Under the pieces are notes generated by a model. That model ran no database searches and was not told the origin of the DNA. It was given only the letters and a program-made list of their open reading frames with translations. Below are positions 16,465 through 24,098 of a DNA stretch of 32,168 nt, piece after piece. Each line of letters opens with the position of its first letter. The first letter of the stretch is position 1. This DNA is from Ignavibacteriales bacterium. Lineage in GTDB: Bacteria > Bacteroidota > Ignavibacteria > Ignavibacteriales > Ignavibacteriaceae. The position numbers and the translations under genes are program-made. The stretch spans positions 1-32,168 of the forward strand of contig JAAYVN010000044.1 in NCBI GenBank assembly GCA_012517155.1, written 5' to 3'.

Positions 16465-17495
16465 TGTACTGGTTTTCATCTTATAGCATATCAAAATCAT
16501 TGAGCCAAAAAATTATCGCCGGGTGTCTCTTCCTTATTATTTTTGTCTCTTTCTTTTTCCCTCTCGATAGCGAAGTAAATGCAAGTCTGCCTTTGCCCGT
16601 AACTGAACCTGATACGGTAAATCGAATAATAAATTCGTCTTCGGGATTAAATCATTTTTTTTCACGCCTCGCTATGCTTGAAAATCGGGAAACCGACCTT
16701 GTGGCGGTTTATCATTTTGGTGACTCTCATGTTGCTGCGATTGCACTTCCTAATGGTGTTGCAGAGTTTCTTCAACTGAATTTCGGCTTCGCCGGTCGGG
16801 AAGCTTTTAAGGAAGCTCCAACCAAACCGACAAGAAAAACCAGAAGAAAAAAACGGGCCTCTTTATTTGAGATTACTACCCCTCTCCCTCAATACACAAT
16901 TGTTGAAAACTCCGTCCCTCCGGCTTTCTTTTTCGAATTAGATGATTTTACCCTCCCCCCATTAGAAGAAAAACGTGGAGTTCGGTATTACTCTTATGGA
17001 TATACAGGGAAGTCTTTTAACTTTTTCTCCAAGTCCGAAAAAATTCTAAATCATATTAAAGAGGTTAATGCCGATCTTGTTATTGTAACTCTGGGGACCA
17101 ATGACGCATATGGTCCCGCTTATTCAGAACAACAGATTAAATCCGAAATTGGGACAATAATCGGGAATATTCGGAAGATTAACTCGACTTGTTCTATTTT
17201 GCTAATTACCCCTCCGGATTCTTTTGTCAAAAGAAAAACCTCAAACAAGAACCTTCCCTCTGTCAGGAATGCTATTGTGGAATCAGCCTTGAAAGTAAAC
17301 GTAGCCTGCTGGGATTTCTTTTCTGTTATGGGAGGACCTGGTTCAATGGACCGCTGGGTCAGCGAAGGTCTTGCCGGAAGGGATAAAATTCATCTCACCA
17401 GCGCAGGTTATGTTAAACAGGCTGAACTCCTGAACTATGCCTTGATGCTCGAGTATCAACAGTTTATTAAAAAATATAACGACGCGCAGAATTAA
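16464..17495 (+). CDS. SGNH/GDSL-family hydrolase (second of a pair)
   Basis: The 343-residue product has an N-terminal hydrophobic helix (about residues 15-33: IIAGCLFLIIFVSFFF). All SGNH blocks are visible: HFGDSHVAA with S88, VTLGTNDAYG with N213, and D307-x-x-H310 in DKIHLTSAGY. A basic patch, KPTRKTRRKKRA, follows block I and may form a surface loop. It shares the general pattern of the preceding SGNH protein (GDS, late aromatic-rich beta region, SMxxWVxxGLA before DxxH), so the two probably arose by duplication and may act together. The ATG overlaps the upstream stop by one base. The 3' end overlaps the convergent PhoH gene by four bases. Confidence 0.86.
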   Translation: MYWFSSYSISKSLSQKIIAGCLFLIIFVSFFFPLDSEVNASLPLPVTEPDTVNRIINSSSGLNHFFSRLAMLENRETDLVAVYHFGDSHVAAIALPNGVAEFLQLNFGFAGREAFKEAPTKPTRKTRRKKRASLFEITTPLPQYTIVENSVPPAFFFELDDFTLPPLEEKRGVRYYSYGYTGKSFNFFSKSEKILNHIKEVNADLVIVTLGTNDAYGPAYSEQQIKSEIGTIIGNIRKINSTCSILLITPPDSFVKRKTSNKNLPSVRNAIVESALKVNVACWDFFSVMGGPGSMDRWVSEGLAGRDKIHLTSAGYVKQAELLNYALMLEYQQFIKKYNDAQN

Positions 17496-18835
17496 AGCAA
17501 ATTGCTTGCTAACTCTGCTAGCTCAGATCTTTCTCCTTTTTCAAGATTTATGTGTGCATATAGTTTTTGATTCTTAAAATGGTCTATCAAATAAGAAAGC
17601 CCGTTTGATTGCGAATCAAGATATGGATGATCTATCTGGTATATATCACCCGTTAGTACTATCTTTGCCCCTTCTCCTGCTCGTGTTATTATTGTTTTAA
17701 TTTCGTGCGGCGTTAGATTCTGAGCTTCGTCAACTATGAAATAAATCCTCTGAAGACTGCGACCCCTGATATAACTCAACGGCTCTATTACCAGTTTCTG
17801 GTCTTTTAAAAGTTGGTTTATTAACTGATGCTGCTTGTCTGATTCTGGATATTGGTCCTGAATCACTTTAAGATTATCCCATAAAGGTTGCATATATGGG
17901 GCAAGTTTGCTTTCAACATCCCCTGGAAGATACCCAATATCTTTGTTGCTTAATGGCACAACTGGTCTGGCTACATAGATTTGTCTGTAGTTTCTTTTGC
18001 TTTGCAAACTTGCTGCTAGCGCAAGTAATGTTTTGCCTGTTCCGGCTTTCCCGGTTATCGATACAAGCGGAATATCCGGATTCATCAATGCGTCTACCGC
18101 AAATGCCTGCTCCGCATTCCTTGGCTTTATTCCGTATGCCGTAACTTTATCTATTCTTTTAAATAACTCTTTATTCGGATCCAGATAAGTTAAAACTGAA
18201 TAATTCTGATTTCGCAATATAAAGTATTTGTTCGGTACATACTCCGTCTTGTATTTTTTCATTATCGGTGCTGCCTGAACCTCGAAGGGAACTTTGTATA
18301 ATGCGGCTATTATATCACTGTTAAAATCCTCAATGATTTCTTTCCCCGAATATAGCTCTTCTACATTCGATATTCGATCGGTGGAGTAATCTTCTGCCGG
18401 TATTCCGATTGCCTTTGCTTTCATCCGGAGGTTTACGTCTTTGGTTACCAGTATTACCACCCGGTTAGCGGGAAGTTTTCTTTTAACTTCCATTGCTACG
18501 CTCAGAATTCTGTGATCTGCGTTATCCTCTTTGAAAATTTCGGTTATTTCTTTGGACAAACCCTTCGAAATATGCACGCGCACTTTCCCTTTGCCTCGCC
18601 CAAGTGAAACTCCTCCGTTAAATATTTCGTTTCCCGTAATCGCATCTAATTTGCGCGCAAATTCTCGCGCATTGAGATTAATTACTTGACTCCCCCTTTT
18701 GAAGTGATCCAGTTCCTCAATCACCGTTAGAGGTATTACTATATCGTTCTCTTGAAACTGGGTTATGCAGGTGCTGTCATGAAGAATAACGTTGGTGTCT
18801 AATATGAAGGTTTTCGGTGATTTGCTTTTTGCCAT
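17492..18835 (-). CDS. PIN-domain PhoH family ATPase (PhoH2/YlaK type)
   Basis: The 447-residue protein has an N-terminal PIN nuclease domain, beginning KTFILDTNVILHD with the acidic D13 and continuing to VIEELDHFKRG and VTKDVNLRMKA. The C-terminal half is a PhoH ATPase with Walker A GKAGTGKT (residues 262-269), the stretch ARPVVPLSNKDIGYLPGD, Walker B FIVDEAQN, and LTGDIYQID. PIN-PhoH proteins combine RNase and RNA-helicase-like ATPase activity and are tied to RNA metabolism and, in some bacteria, toxin-antitoxin loci. No antitoxin-like small ORF lies next to it. It is transcribed alone, convergent with the SGNH genes and divergent from the TonB-like gene. Confidence 0.92.
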   Translation of the reverse strand: MAKSKSPKTFILDTNVILHDSTCITQFQENDIVIPLTVIEELDHFKRGSQVINLNAREFARKLDAITGNEIFNGGVSLGRGKGKVRVHISKGLSKEITEIFKEDNADHRILSVAMEVKRKLPANRVVILVTKDVNLRMKAKAIGIPAEDYSTDRISNVEELYSGKEIIEDFNSDIIAALYKVPFEVQAAPIMKKYKTEYVPNKYFILRNQNYSVLTYLDPNKELFKRIDKVTAYGIKPRNAEQAFAVDALMNPDIPLVSITGKAGTGKTLLALAASLQSKRNYRQIYVARPVVPLSNKDIGYLPGDVESKLAPYMQPLWDNLKVIQDQYPESDKQHQLINQLLKDQKLVIEPLSYIRGRSLQRIYFIVDEAQNLTPHEIKTIITRAGEGAKIVLTGDIYQIDHPYLDSQSNGLSYLIDHFKNQKLYAHINLEKGERSELAELASNLL

Positions 18836-18925
18836 TAATTGTCCCGTAGTAGTTTCAAATTTCTCATGTTACAAAATTAACAATATTTCCAAAATTTGTA
18901 TTGTGGAAAAAATTGTAAACTTCTT

Positions 18926-18954
18926 TTGATTGGACAAATGATTATCTTTATAAT
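18926..18954 (+). promoter_or_regulatory. Sigma70-like promoter for the TonB-like gene
   Basis: TTGATT (18926-18931) and a perfect TATAAT (18949-18954) are separated by 17 bases, the ideal spacing. The start codon follows 22 bases after the -10 box, giving a short leader. It lies in the 140-base gap divergent from the PhoH gene. It does not resemble the TAnnTTTG promoter of Bacteroidetes proper. Confidence 0.6.
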
Positions 18955-18975
18955 TGAATTTAATTAATTTTTGGA

Positions 18976-19809
18976 ATGTCTAACGTGATTCTTTTTGCTC
19001 TCATACTTTTCGCTAACTCATTCGCATATTGTATGAATGACAGTATCGTTAATTACTATTCTAATGGAAAAATCGAGTCTGTTATCCGCTTTAATGGCGA
19101 AATTCGCGATGGCGAAGCTCTGTTTTTTTATCCGAATGGAAATATTAAACGGGAACTGACTTACGTTAACGGTATAATTTCCGGAACCGTTAAGGAATAT
19201 TCTGAGTCGGGAATGCTTAAGGAACTTTATGTTATTGTGGATGGAAAGAGGGATGGACCCACTTCTTATTTCGACGAGAATGGAGTTTATCTTGAAGATC
19301 GCTTCTTCGTAAAAGGAAAACTGCAGCGGGTGCTTGAGGAAAGGTCTCAACCCCCATTGCCCCCGTCGGAAAAGAAAGATATTACTGGAACGGAAACTCC
19401 TAAATCACCGCCTCCCCAAAAACCGGTGAAGGATAAAAAACAAAAAACGGAAAGTGATAATTTTGGCCTTCCAAAAGAACAGCCAAGATCTTCACTCGAT
19501 GATGATCCGGCTTTTTATTTCGATGTGGAAATAATGCCGGAACCAACTATCGGCTGGATTGCTTTCTTCGATAAACTCGTCTATCCCGAAGGCGCTCAAA
19601 AAAGGGGAATTTCCGGTACGGTCAAATTAAGAGCATTTGTAAATCGCTATGGTGATGTGGAAAAGACAGAGGTTATTTCCGGACTCCCTTACGGTTGTAC
19701 CGAAGCAGCGGAAATCCTCGTTTATTATACGAAATTTAAACCCGGTATCCTCCGGGGGAAAAAAGTAAATGTCCAAATGGAAATTTCTCTCAATTTTCCC
19801 CCTGACTAA
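18976..19809 (+). CDS. YwqK/MORN-repeat protein with C-terminal TonB domain
   Basis: The 277-residue product has a signal peptide (about residues 1-19). Residues about 22-115 are a string of MORN_2/YwqK-type repeats, each with a Y-x-N/E-G-x-x-K/E pattern: YYSNGKIESVIRFNGEIRDG, YPNGNIKRELTYVNGIISG, YSESGMLKE and FDENGVYLED. A proline and lysine-rich linker (about 120-165) follows. The end is a TonB_C domain with YPEGAQKRGISGTVKLRAF and TKFKPGILRGKKVNVQMEI. TonB C-termini contact outer membrane receptors, but this protein lacks a typical TonB anchor and has no ExbB/ExbD nearby. It may be a periplasmic adaptor rather than an energy transducer (inference). A sigma70-like promoter lies just upstream. 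Confidence 0.82.
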   Translation: MSNVILFALILFANSFAYCMNDSIVNYYSNGKIESVIRFNGEIRDGEALFFYPNGNIKRELTYVNGIISGTVKEYSESGMLKELYVIVDGKRDGPTSYFDENGVYLEDRFFVKGKLQRVLEERSQPPLPPSEKKDITGTETPKSPPPQKPVKDKKQKTESDNFGLPKEQPRSSLDDDPAFYFDVEIMPEPTIGWIAFFDKLVYPEGAQKRGISGTVKLRAFVNRYGDVEKTEVISGLPYGCTEAAEILVYYTKFKPGILRGKKVNVQMEISLNFPPD

Positions 19810-19840
19810 TTTTACTCTCTTTATTCCGGTTGCGCTAACT

Positions 19841-19869
19841 TTTCAAAAAAAGTTTTAAAAAGATAATAT
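19841..19869 (+). promoter_or_regulatory. Candidate greA promoter
   Basis: TTTCAA (19841-19846) and TAATAT (19864-19869) are separated by 17 bases. Transcription would start near 19876, so the hairpin at 19890-19909 would fall inside the greA leader. The region is AT-rich, so a chance match is possible. Confidence 0.35.
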
Positions 19870-19889
19870 TTTTTCATATTTTTGTATAG

Positions 19890-19920
19890 CCACTGCGGAA
19901 AAGCAGTGGTAATTTTTTTT
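19890..19920 (+). terminator. Intrinsic terminator-like hairpin upstream of greA
   Basis: CCACTGC (19890-19896) pairs perfectly with GCAGTGG (19903-19909) around GGAAAA, and eight T end the element at 19913-19920. It lies 80 bases after the TonB-like stop and 27 bases before the greA ATG. It may end the upstream transcript, or attenuate greA if the promoter at 19841-19869 is real. Confidence 0.75.
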
Positions 19921-19947
19921 AAATTTCTCAATTATCATTAGGATGCT

Positions 19948-20424
19948 ATGATTGAATCAAACTTTGTTTATCTGTCTCAAGAGAGATTGACAGAACTTGA
20001 AAAGGAATTAAGGGATCTTAAAACCAACGGACGTAAGGATATCGCCGCTAAAATTGCAGAAGCTAGATCACATGGCGACCTTTCGGAAAATGCCGAGTAT
20101 GATGCTGCAAAGGATGAACAGGCTATGTTCGAAATGAAAATAAATAAACTCGAAAACCTCCTCTCAAGGGTTCGCGTGGTTGATACCGCCCAGTTTACTA
20201 AAGATAAAGTTCATATCCTTTCTCGTGTCAAAGTCTTTAACGTAAAAACTAAAAAAGAATTTGTCTATGAAATGGTCTCCCCGGAGGAAGCTGACTTTCA
20301 AACTGGAAAAATATCTGTTACTTCTCCTATCGGACAGGGTTTAATGGGAAAATCTGTCGGTGAGATTGTTAAAATCAGAGTCCCCGCTGGTATAATTGAA
20401 TTAAAAATTCTATCAGTAGAGTAG
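19948..20424 (+). CDS. greA: Transcription elongation factor GreA
   Basis: The 158-residue protein has the usual GreA size and layout. An N-terminal coiled coil (about residues 8-78) contains ARSHGDLSENAEYDAAKDEQ, whose acidic tip enters the RNA polymerase secondary channel and stimulates cleavage of backtracked RNA. A C-terminal FKBP-like domain (about 85-158) contains VSPEEADFQTGKISVTSPIG and GLMGKSVGEIVKI. An AGGA four bases before the ATG is a close but usable ribosome binding site. The stop overlaps the ribD GTG start by one base, an unusual partner. The leader holds a terminator-like hairpin. Confidence 0.97.
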   Translation: MIESNFVYLSQERLTELEKELRDLKTNGRKDIAAKIAEARSHGDLSENAEYDAAKDEQAMFEMKINKLENLLSRVRVVDTAQFTKDKVHILSRVKVFNVKTKKEFVYEMVSPEEADFQTGKISVTSPIGQGLMGKSVGEIVKIRVPAGIIELKILSVE

Positions 20425-21497
20425 TGAATTCAAACGAAGTATATATTCAAAGATGCATTGACTTGGCAAAGAAGGGCTCCGGTTATGTTAGCCCGAATCC
20501 CTTGGTCGGCTGTGTCATCGTCAAAGATAATGAGGTCATCTCGGAGGGTTTTCATAGCGCATTCGGTTCCCCACACGCTGAAGCTGATGCAATAAATAAA
20601 TATTCGGGCGATCTGACCGGCACAACTTTATACGTCAACCTTGAGCCCTGTTCTCACTTTGGGAAAACTCCTCCCTGCACCGATTTGATAATTAAACGTG
20701 GGATTAAAAAGGTCGTTATTGGTCACACGGATCCAAATCCTCTGGTTGACGGAAAGGGTGTTGATATACTTAAATCTGCGGGCATTGAGGTTGTGTCCGG
20801 CGTGCTTGAGGAAAAATGTCGCGAACTTAATCGCTTCTTTCTGAAATTTTACAGTGAAAAACGTCCTTTTATTACTTTGAAAATCGCTCAGACTCTGGAT
20901 GGGAAAATCGCCGATTCTTCTTATGCCTCAAAATGGATTACCGGCCAGAAAAGCCGTGTTCTCGTCCATAACTTCCGTAGTGAGTTTGATGCAGTTCTTG
21001 TCGGCCTTAATACGGTTATGGTGGATAATCCTTTTCTCGATACTAGATTTGTTAATGGTAGGAATCCCACTAAAATTGTTCTGGATAAATTTTTCGGGAT
21101 TAGCTTGAGTAGGAATATATTCCTTTCCGGTAAAACTATAGTGGTTACTTCAGAAAAAAATTCAGACAAGGAATCTCAGCTTATTGCCCTGGGACATAAA
21201 GTCATATATACTCAACTCAATTCTGATGGTGGTTTTGACTTTATCACTTTACTCCCACAAATTGCCGCTGAGGGGATAATTTCTATATTTGTTGAAGGAG
21301 GATCAAGGGTTTTTTCTTCTTTTATGAGAACTGGATTTTACGACGAGATTATTCTCTTTTCCGCACCCAAAATTCTCGGATCGGGTATCCCCGCTCTTGA
21401 AAATATCGGCGTTAGTAAAATTGAAGAGTGTGTTACCTTGAAATTGGTCGAATTTACTCTCCTGGATGGTGATATTCTCACTCGGTATCTAAAATAA
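20424..21497 (+). CDS. ribD: Bifunctional diaminohydroxyphosphoribosylaminopyrimidine deaminase / reductase RibD
   Basis: The 357-residue protein starts with GTG, whose G is the last base of the greA stop. The N-terminal deaminase domain has zinc ligands in H51-A-E53, C76 and C85 (EPCSHFGKTPPC). The C-terminal reductase domain begins near residue 150 (RPFITLKIAQTLDGKIAD), with SKWITGQ and the NADPH-binding region IFVEGGSRVFSSF. It catalyses the second and third steps of riboflavin synthesis, deaminating and then reducing the pyrimidine intermediate. ribE follows after 29 bases. No FMN riboswitch is seen before it, which fits its translation-coupled position behind greA. Confidence 0.96.
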   Translation: MNSNEVYIQRCIDLAKKGSGYVSPNPLVGCVIVKDNEVISEGFHSAFGSPHAEADAINKYSGDLTGTTLYVNLEPCSHFGKTPPCTDLIIKRGIKKVVIGHTDPNPLVDGKGVDILKSAGIEVVSGVLEEKCRELNRFFLKFYSEKRPFITLKIAQTLDGKIADSSYASKWITGQKSRVLVHNFRSEFDAVLVGLNTVMVDNPFLDTRFVNGRNPTKIVLDKFFGISLSRNIFLSGKTIVVTSEKNSDKESQLIALGHKVIYTQLNSDGGFDFITLLPQIAAEGIISIFVEGGSRVFSSFMRTGFYDEIILFSAPKILGSGIPALENIGVSKIEECVTLKLVEFTLLDGDILTRYLK

Positions 21498-21526
21498 TTG
21501 TCAATTTGATTGAACGGAAGTGAATT

Positions 21527-22162
21527 ATGTTTACGGGATTAATTGAAGAAGTCGGATCTGTTATCTCTTCCCGCTCGTCGGGGGGAGGTGTTCGCCTCGT
21601 TGTTCGCGCTCCTCATATTTGTAAAGGAACTCAATTGGGCGACAGCATTAATATTAACGGAGCTTGCCAGACTGTTGTGGAAATTACCACGGATACTTTT
21701 TCGGTTGATACTGTCGAGGAAACTCTTAAAAAAACAAACTTGGGCTCCTTTAAATCCGGAACTCCCGTCAACCTCGAAAGAGCTCTCCTTCCTGCCTCTC
21801 GCATGGGAGGACATTTTGTGCTTGGTCATATTGATACCGTTGGAAATATTTTGTCCCTAAGGCAACTTCAGTCAAGTATCCTTATTAAAATCTCTTTTGA
21901 CATCTCTTTCGCCAAATATATTATCCCGGTCGGTTCTATTGCGGTGGATGGAATTAGTCTGACAGTTGCCGAAACAACTGATGATAATTTTAAGGTCGCA
22001 ATTATTCCTCATACTTACAAAAACACTAATTTGGTCTCCAAAAATGTGGGCGATGGCGTAAATCTGGAGTTTGATGTCCTCGGAAAATATGTTCTGAATA
22101 GTATCAACCCCCGCGGATCCGGCAAAATTACTGAAGACTGGCTTAAAGAAATGGGATTCTGA
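21527..22162 (+). CDS. ribE: Riboflavin synthase, alpha subunit
   Basis: The 211-residue protein begins MFTGLIEEVG, the invariant start of riboflavin synthase. It has two lumazine-binding beta-barrel repeats: residues 1 to about 90 (GACQTVVEI) and about 95 to 190 (GGHFVLGHIDTVG, then VDGISLTVAE). It dismutates two 6,7-dimethyl-8-ribityllumazine molecules to riboflavin. GGAAG lies close before the ATG. The stop overlaps the tilS start by one base (TGATG). ribB/ribA and ribH are not in the window, so the rest of the pathway is elsewhere. Confidence 0.96.
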   Translation: MFTGLIEEVGSVISSRSSGGGVRLVVRAPHICKGTQLGDSININGACQTVVEITTDTFSVDTVEETLKKTNLGSFKSGTPVNLERALLPASRMGGHFVLGHIDTVGNILSLRQLQSSILIKISFDISFAKYIIPVGSIAVDGISLTVAETTDDNFKVAIIPHTYKNTNLVSKNVGDGVNLEFDVLGKYVLNSINPRGSGKITEDWLKEMGF

Positions 22163-23526
22163 TGCACCCCGCTGAAGAACAGGTTGTTTCGTTTATTAAA
22201 GAGCATAAACTTATTCCTCCGGGAAGCAAACTGCTTGTCGGTTTTAGTGGCGGCCCCGATTCTCTCTTTCTCCTTCATTTTCTGATTAAGTTTGAACGCC
22301 TTTTGAATATCCGTATCTCCGCTGCTCATGTTAATCATAACCTGCGGGGACGAGAGTCCCTCCGCGATGAAATTTTTTGTTCCAAATTCTGCAAACAGAA
22401 TGAAATCCCTGTCTCTGTGAGTTCTGTTGATGTTAAATCTTACGCTCAAAAAAATAAACTCTCTGTCGAACAGGCCGCCCGCATTCTAAGATATCAATTC
22501 TTTAATTCAGTGTGCCGCGAACAGGATCTTGATCTTGTGGTAACTGCTCACACACGCAACGATAATGCTGAAACGGTTCTCCTTAATCTTATTAAGGGTA
22601 CCGGGATTACTGGTCTTGGCGGAATCCCTGTTAAACGGGAGAATATTATAAGGCCTCTTCTGTGCCTTGAAAAATCTACTATTATTGAATATCTGAAAAA
22701 GCAAAACCTCAAATTTCGCCTGGATAAAAGCAATTTGTTGGATGACTATCAGAGAAATTTTGTCCGTAATAGAATTATCCCCGAAATTATTAAGATAAAT
22801 CCGAATTTCAGCGGAAATGTCTTAAATATGTCTTTCCTTTTAAGGAATTTTAACTCGGAATTAGACGTTTTCATTGAACAAACAATAAAGGAATTTACTC
22901 GTCAGGGCGTTCACTCTTTAATGATTAAAACAAGTCTGTTCCAAAAAAGGGGAGAGTATATCGCCGGAATGGTGATTCGCCGAAGTATTGATGGTGCTTT
23001 TGGGAAACAATTAAGTTATCTCCATTCAAAAAAAATCTTCTCTCTGCTTGAGAAACAAACGGGATCAATGCTTCAGCTCCCGGGAGCCCTTTCTGCAATT
23101 CGCGAGAGGGAATTCATTCAGATTGCTCTTATTACTAAAAATGATTTTTCCGCGGCAGACATATTGATCGGTAAAAAAATCTCTCTGGATAACAGAACCT
23201 TTTATTCCCGGATGGTATCTAAAGGGAAAGCGCTTATTTCTCCTGAGGATAATACGGTTGAGTTTATTGATTCGGAGAAAATTGTCGGTAACTCTTTTGT
23301 TATTAGACGTTGGTTGCCGGGGGATTCATTCCACCCTATCGGCATGAAGGGAAGGAAAAAAGTATCTGACTTCCTTACTAACGCTAAGGTCCCGGCCGAT
23401 AAAAAGAAACATGCTCTTGTTCTTCTGAACAATAACAAAATTGTCTGGCTTGTTGGCTTTCGGTTGGATGACCGCTTTAAGATAACAAATAATACAAAAA
23501 AATTTATTAAAATTTCTATAAGGTGA
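22162..23526 (+). CDS. tilS: tRNA(Ile)-lysidine synthase TilS
   Basis: The 454-residue protein has the PP-loop ATP motif SGGPDS at residues 29-34. RDEIFC and VTAHTRNDNAETVLLNLIKG follow, as does GGIPVKRENIIRPLLCLEKS, all typical of TilS. The C-terminal substrate-binding domain includes IRRWLPGDSFHPIGMKG and VSDFLTNAKVP. TilS converts C34 of tRNA-Ile (CAU) to lysidine so that it reads AUA, an essential step. The start overlaps the ribE stop by one base, and the stop lies just before the hpt ATG. The tilS-hpt-ftsH order is conserved in many bacteria. Confidence 0.96.
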   Translation: MHPAEEQVVSFIKEHKLIPPGSKLLVGFSGGPDSLFLLHFLIKFERLLNIRISAAHVNHNLRGRESLRDEIFCSKFCKQNEIPVSVSSVDVKSYAQKNKLSVEQAARILRYQFFNSVCREQDLDLVVTAHTRNDNAETVLLNLIKGTGITGLGGIPVKRENIIRPLLCLEKSTIIEYLKKQNLKFRLDKSNLLDDYQRNFVRNRIIPEIIKINPNFSGNVLNMSFLLRNFNSELDVFIEQTIKEFTRQGVHSLMIKTSLFQKRGEYIAGMVIRRSIDGAFGKQLSYLHSKKIFSLLEKQTGSMLQLPGALSAIREREFIQIALITKNDFSAADILIGKKISLDNRTFYSRMVSKGKALISPEDNTVEFIDSEKIVGNSFVIRRWLPGDSFHPIGMKGRKKVSDFLTNAKVPADKKKHALVLLNNNKIVWLVGFRLDDRFKITNNTKKFIKISIR

Positions 23527-23528
23527 AA

Positions 23529-24068
23529 ATGGAAAAGATTTTGGTTGGTGAAGATGTTTTTGTCCCTTATTTGACGGAGAAAACTATTCAAAAGAGAGTT
23601 GCTGAACTTGCCCTGCAGCTTCATCACGATTATAAGGATACTACTCCGGTTTTTATTGGGATCCTGAATGGCTCGTTCGTTTTTATGTCGGATCTGGTGA
23701 AAAATTATCCCGGTGACTGCGAAATTGATTTTATGAAACTCTCTAGCTACGGCGAGGAAAAAATTTCTTCTGGACAGGTAAGGCTGCTTAAAGAACTGAA
23801 TTGCAAAATTGAGGATAGACACCTGATAATCGTTGAGGATATCGTCGATACCGGCCTCTCTATTCAGTTTATGGAAAATTTTATGAAATTACAGAAACCT
23901 GCCTCTGTTAAGGTTGTTACCCTCCTCCTCAAGCCGGATAGTCTTAAATATAACGTAAAAATTGATTATATTGGGTTTGAAATTCCAAGCAAATTTGTTA
24001 TTGGTTATGGCTTGGACTATGCTCAGAAATATAGAAATCTTAAATCCATTTACTGCTTAAGTAATTAA
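23529..24068 (+). CDS. hpt: Hypoxanthine phosphoribosyltransferase
   Basis: The 179-residue product has the PRPP-binding motif VEDIVDTGLS, with E103-D104 and D107-T108-G109. FIGILNGSFVFMSDLV near residue 45 and IDYIGFEIPSKFVIGYGLDY near the end are also standard for hypoxanthine (guanine) phosphoribosyltransferases, which salvage purine bases with PRPP in the cytoplasm. I chose the ATG at 23529, two bases after the tilS stop, preceded by AAGGTG; an overlapping GTG at 23523 would add two residues. It sits between tilS and ftsH, its usual place in many genomes. Confidence 0.95.
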   Translation: MEKILVGEDVFVPYLTEKTIQKRVAELALQLHHDYKDTTPVFIGILNGSFVFMSDLVKNYPGDCEIDFMKLSSYGEEKISSGQVRLLKELNCKIEDRHLIIVEDIVDTGLSIQFMENFMKLQKPASVKVVTLLLKPDSLKYNVKIDYIGFEIPSKFVIGYGLDYAQKYRNLKSIYCLSN

Positions 24069-24098
24069 AATAAAAAAGGGATTTATTAATTAATAATT

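Noticed and set aside
17492-18835. PIN-PhoH as part of a toxin-antitoxin pair
   Set aside because: No small antitoxin-like ORF lies upstream of it; the upstream gap is 140 bases with a divergent promoter.
23202-23822. 206-codon minus-strand ORF
   Set aside because: Antisense to tilS and hpt coding sequence.
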